Below are positions 6,127 to 6,706 of a stretch of 6,706 nt of DNA, in pieces. Below the pieces are notes generated by a model. The model worked only from the letters and a program-made list of their open reading frames with translations, searched no databases and was not told where the DNA came from. How positions within the stretch are numbered: position 1 is the stretch's first letter; each line of letters begins with the position of its first letter. The stretch is from contig UQSC01000096.1 of the NCBI GenBank assembly GCA_900543615.1, positions 1 to 6,706 on the forward strand. The letters run 5' to 3'. Source of the DNA: an uncultured Collinsella sp. Lineage in GTDB: Bacteria > Actinomycetota > Coriobacteriia > Coriobacteriales > Coriobacteriaceae. The position numbers were made by a program, and so were the translations under genes.

Positions 6127-6594
6127 ATGGACGACCAAAACCAGAACAATATGTTTATGCCGACGCAGGGGGAAGATACTTCCACGCAGCCGCCACGGTT
6201 CCATCGCCCCCACATCTCGCAAGAGCCCATTAATGATCATGAGCCCGAGTATGTGACGAGAAATCGATATCAAACGCTCGAGGATGCCCAAACGGGACGT
6301 AAACATATGGGCGTCGCCTCGGGAGACCCTGTATATCTGAAAGACGCACCATTATCTAAAAACAACGCAGCTAGTGATGAGCCACTGAAAGCATCCGCCG
6401 CTCATCAACAAAGAGGTCCTCGACCAAAGCAAACCTTAACGCATTCGGCTCGCTATCTCGAAACGCCAAAACAGGGAAAATCAATCTTCGTTTCATCAAG
6501 TAAACGACGCAAGCAGCATCGACTGACAATCCTGCTTTTGATCATTGTGGCCATAGCAGTTGCCCTTGTTATTCGATTTATCTTCTTTAAATAA
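6127..6594 (+). CDS. Hypothetical tail-anchored membrane protein
   Basis: I do not recognise a family. The 155-residue product has a long hydrophilic, low-complexity N-terminal region (1-124) rich in Gln, Asn, Pro, His and Ser, which is probably disordered. A basic patch follows (KRRKQHR, 126-132), then one strongly hydrophobic segment (about 133-153) ending FIFFK at the very C-terminus. With no signal peptide and a basic patch before the segment, the bulk should remain in the cytoplasm as a C-tail-anchored protein. There is no catalytic motif. The ATG is preceded by AAAGGG (6117-6122) at four bases, overlapping the stop of a possible leader ORF. Its codon use looks more A/T-rich than that of the neighbouring genes. 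It is transcribed away from hsp20 and converges on a gene outside the window. Confidence 0.75.
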   Translation: MDDQNQNNMFMPTQGEDTSTQPPRFHRPHISQEPINDHEPEYVTRNRYQTLEDAQTGRKHMGVASGDPVYLKDAPLSKNNAASDEPLKASAAHQQRGPRPKQTLTHSARYLETPKQGKSIFVSSSKRRKQHRLTILLLIIVAIAVALVIRFIFFK

Positions 6595-6657
6595 GGGCTC
6601 AATACCAAAAACAATAAGATCGTCTGGTGTAATTGAGTCATTACGCCCCGTAAACGC

Positions 6658-6689
6658 AAAAAAGGGGGAGGCCGCGAGGCCTCCCCCTT
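6658..6689 (-). terminator. Terminator of a minus-strand gene beyond the right edge
   Basis: A perfect 12-bp stem (AAGGGGGAGGCC, 6662-6673, with GGCCTCCCCCTT, 6678-6689) closes a GCGA tetraloop. On the minus strand it ends in TTTTTT (6663-6658), a strong U tract, whereas the plus strand has only TTCTCAG. It therefore best serves a minus-strand gene whose 3' end lies just outside the window. It could also stop plus-strand transcripts from 6127-6594, 68 bases past that stop codon. Confidence 0.85.
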
Positions 6690-6706
6690 CTCAGTTCAAG
6701 CGTACG

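Noticed and set aside
6597..6638. Inverted repeat GCTCAAT / ATTGAGT after the tail-anchored gene
   Set aside because: There are only six clean pairs with a long unpaired middle and no T tract, so it is not convincing as a terminator or a regulatory element.

Overview
The window is a compact, high-GC bacterial chromosomal segment with almost no non-coding space. The protein styles (an Ala/Asp-rich FtsH tail, a divergent actinobacterial-type TilS), the strong GGAGG-type ribosome sites and the linked order tilS-hpt-ftsH suggest a Gram-positive of the Actinomycetota. My best guess is a Coriobacteriia gut organism such as Collinsella. That assignment is an inference from familiarity with these proteins, because there is no rRNA or other direct marker here.

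Layout, left to right. Two hairpins lie at 19-92; the one at 61-92 carries a T6 tract on the minus strand and terminates ftsH. The minus strand from 4478 down to 104 holds tilS (tRNA-Ile lysidine synthetase), hpt (hypoxanthine phosphoribosyltransferase) and ftsH (membrane AAA+ zinc protease). hpt and ftsH are separated by one base. tilS and hpt are separated by 147 bases that contain a likely promoter and a notable 9-bp dyad. Divergent from tilS, across 48 bases, is a plus-strand WalJ/YycJ-type metallo-beta-lactamase-fold hydrolase (4527-5336). It converges on a minus-strand Hsp20 small heat-shock gene (5418-5849), and the two share a very strong terminator (5346-5389). Beyond a 277-base AT-rich intergenic region is a plus-strand gene for an unrecognised tail-anchored protein (6127-6594), preceded by a possible 10-codon leader ORF. 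A final hairpin (6662-6689) has its T6 tract on the minus strand, so it should end a minus-strand gene lying beyond the right edge.

The genes are housekeeping and stress-quality-control functions: tRNA decoding fidelity, purine salvage, membrane proteolysis, DNA/cell-wall-associated hydrolase activity and a chaperone. I see no mobile element, CRISPR array, phage gene or new multigene defence-like system. The most interesting unexplained points are regulatory: the dyad overlapping the hpt promoter, the leader ORF and palindrome before the tail-anchored protein gene, and a small hairpin that could mask the hsp20 ribosome site. The tail-anchored protein itself is also unexplained.
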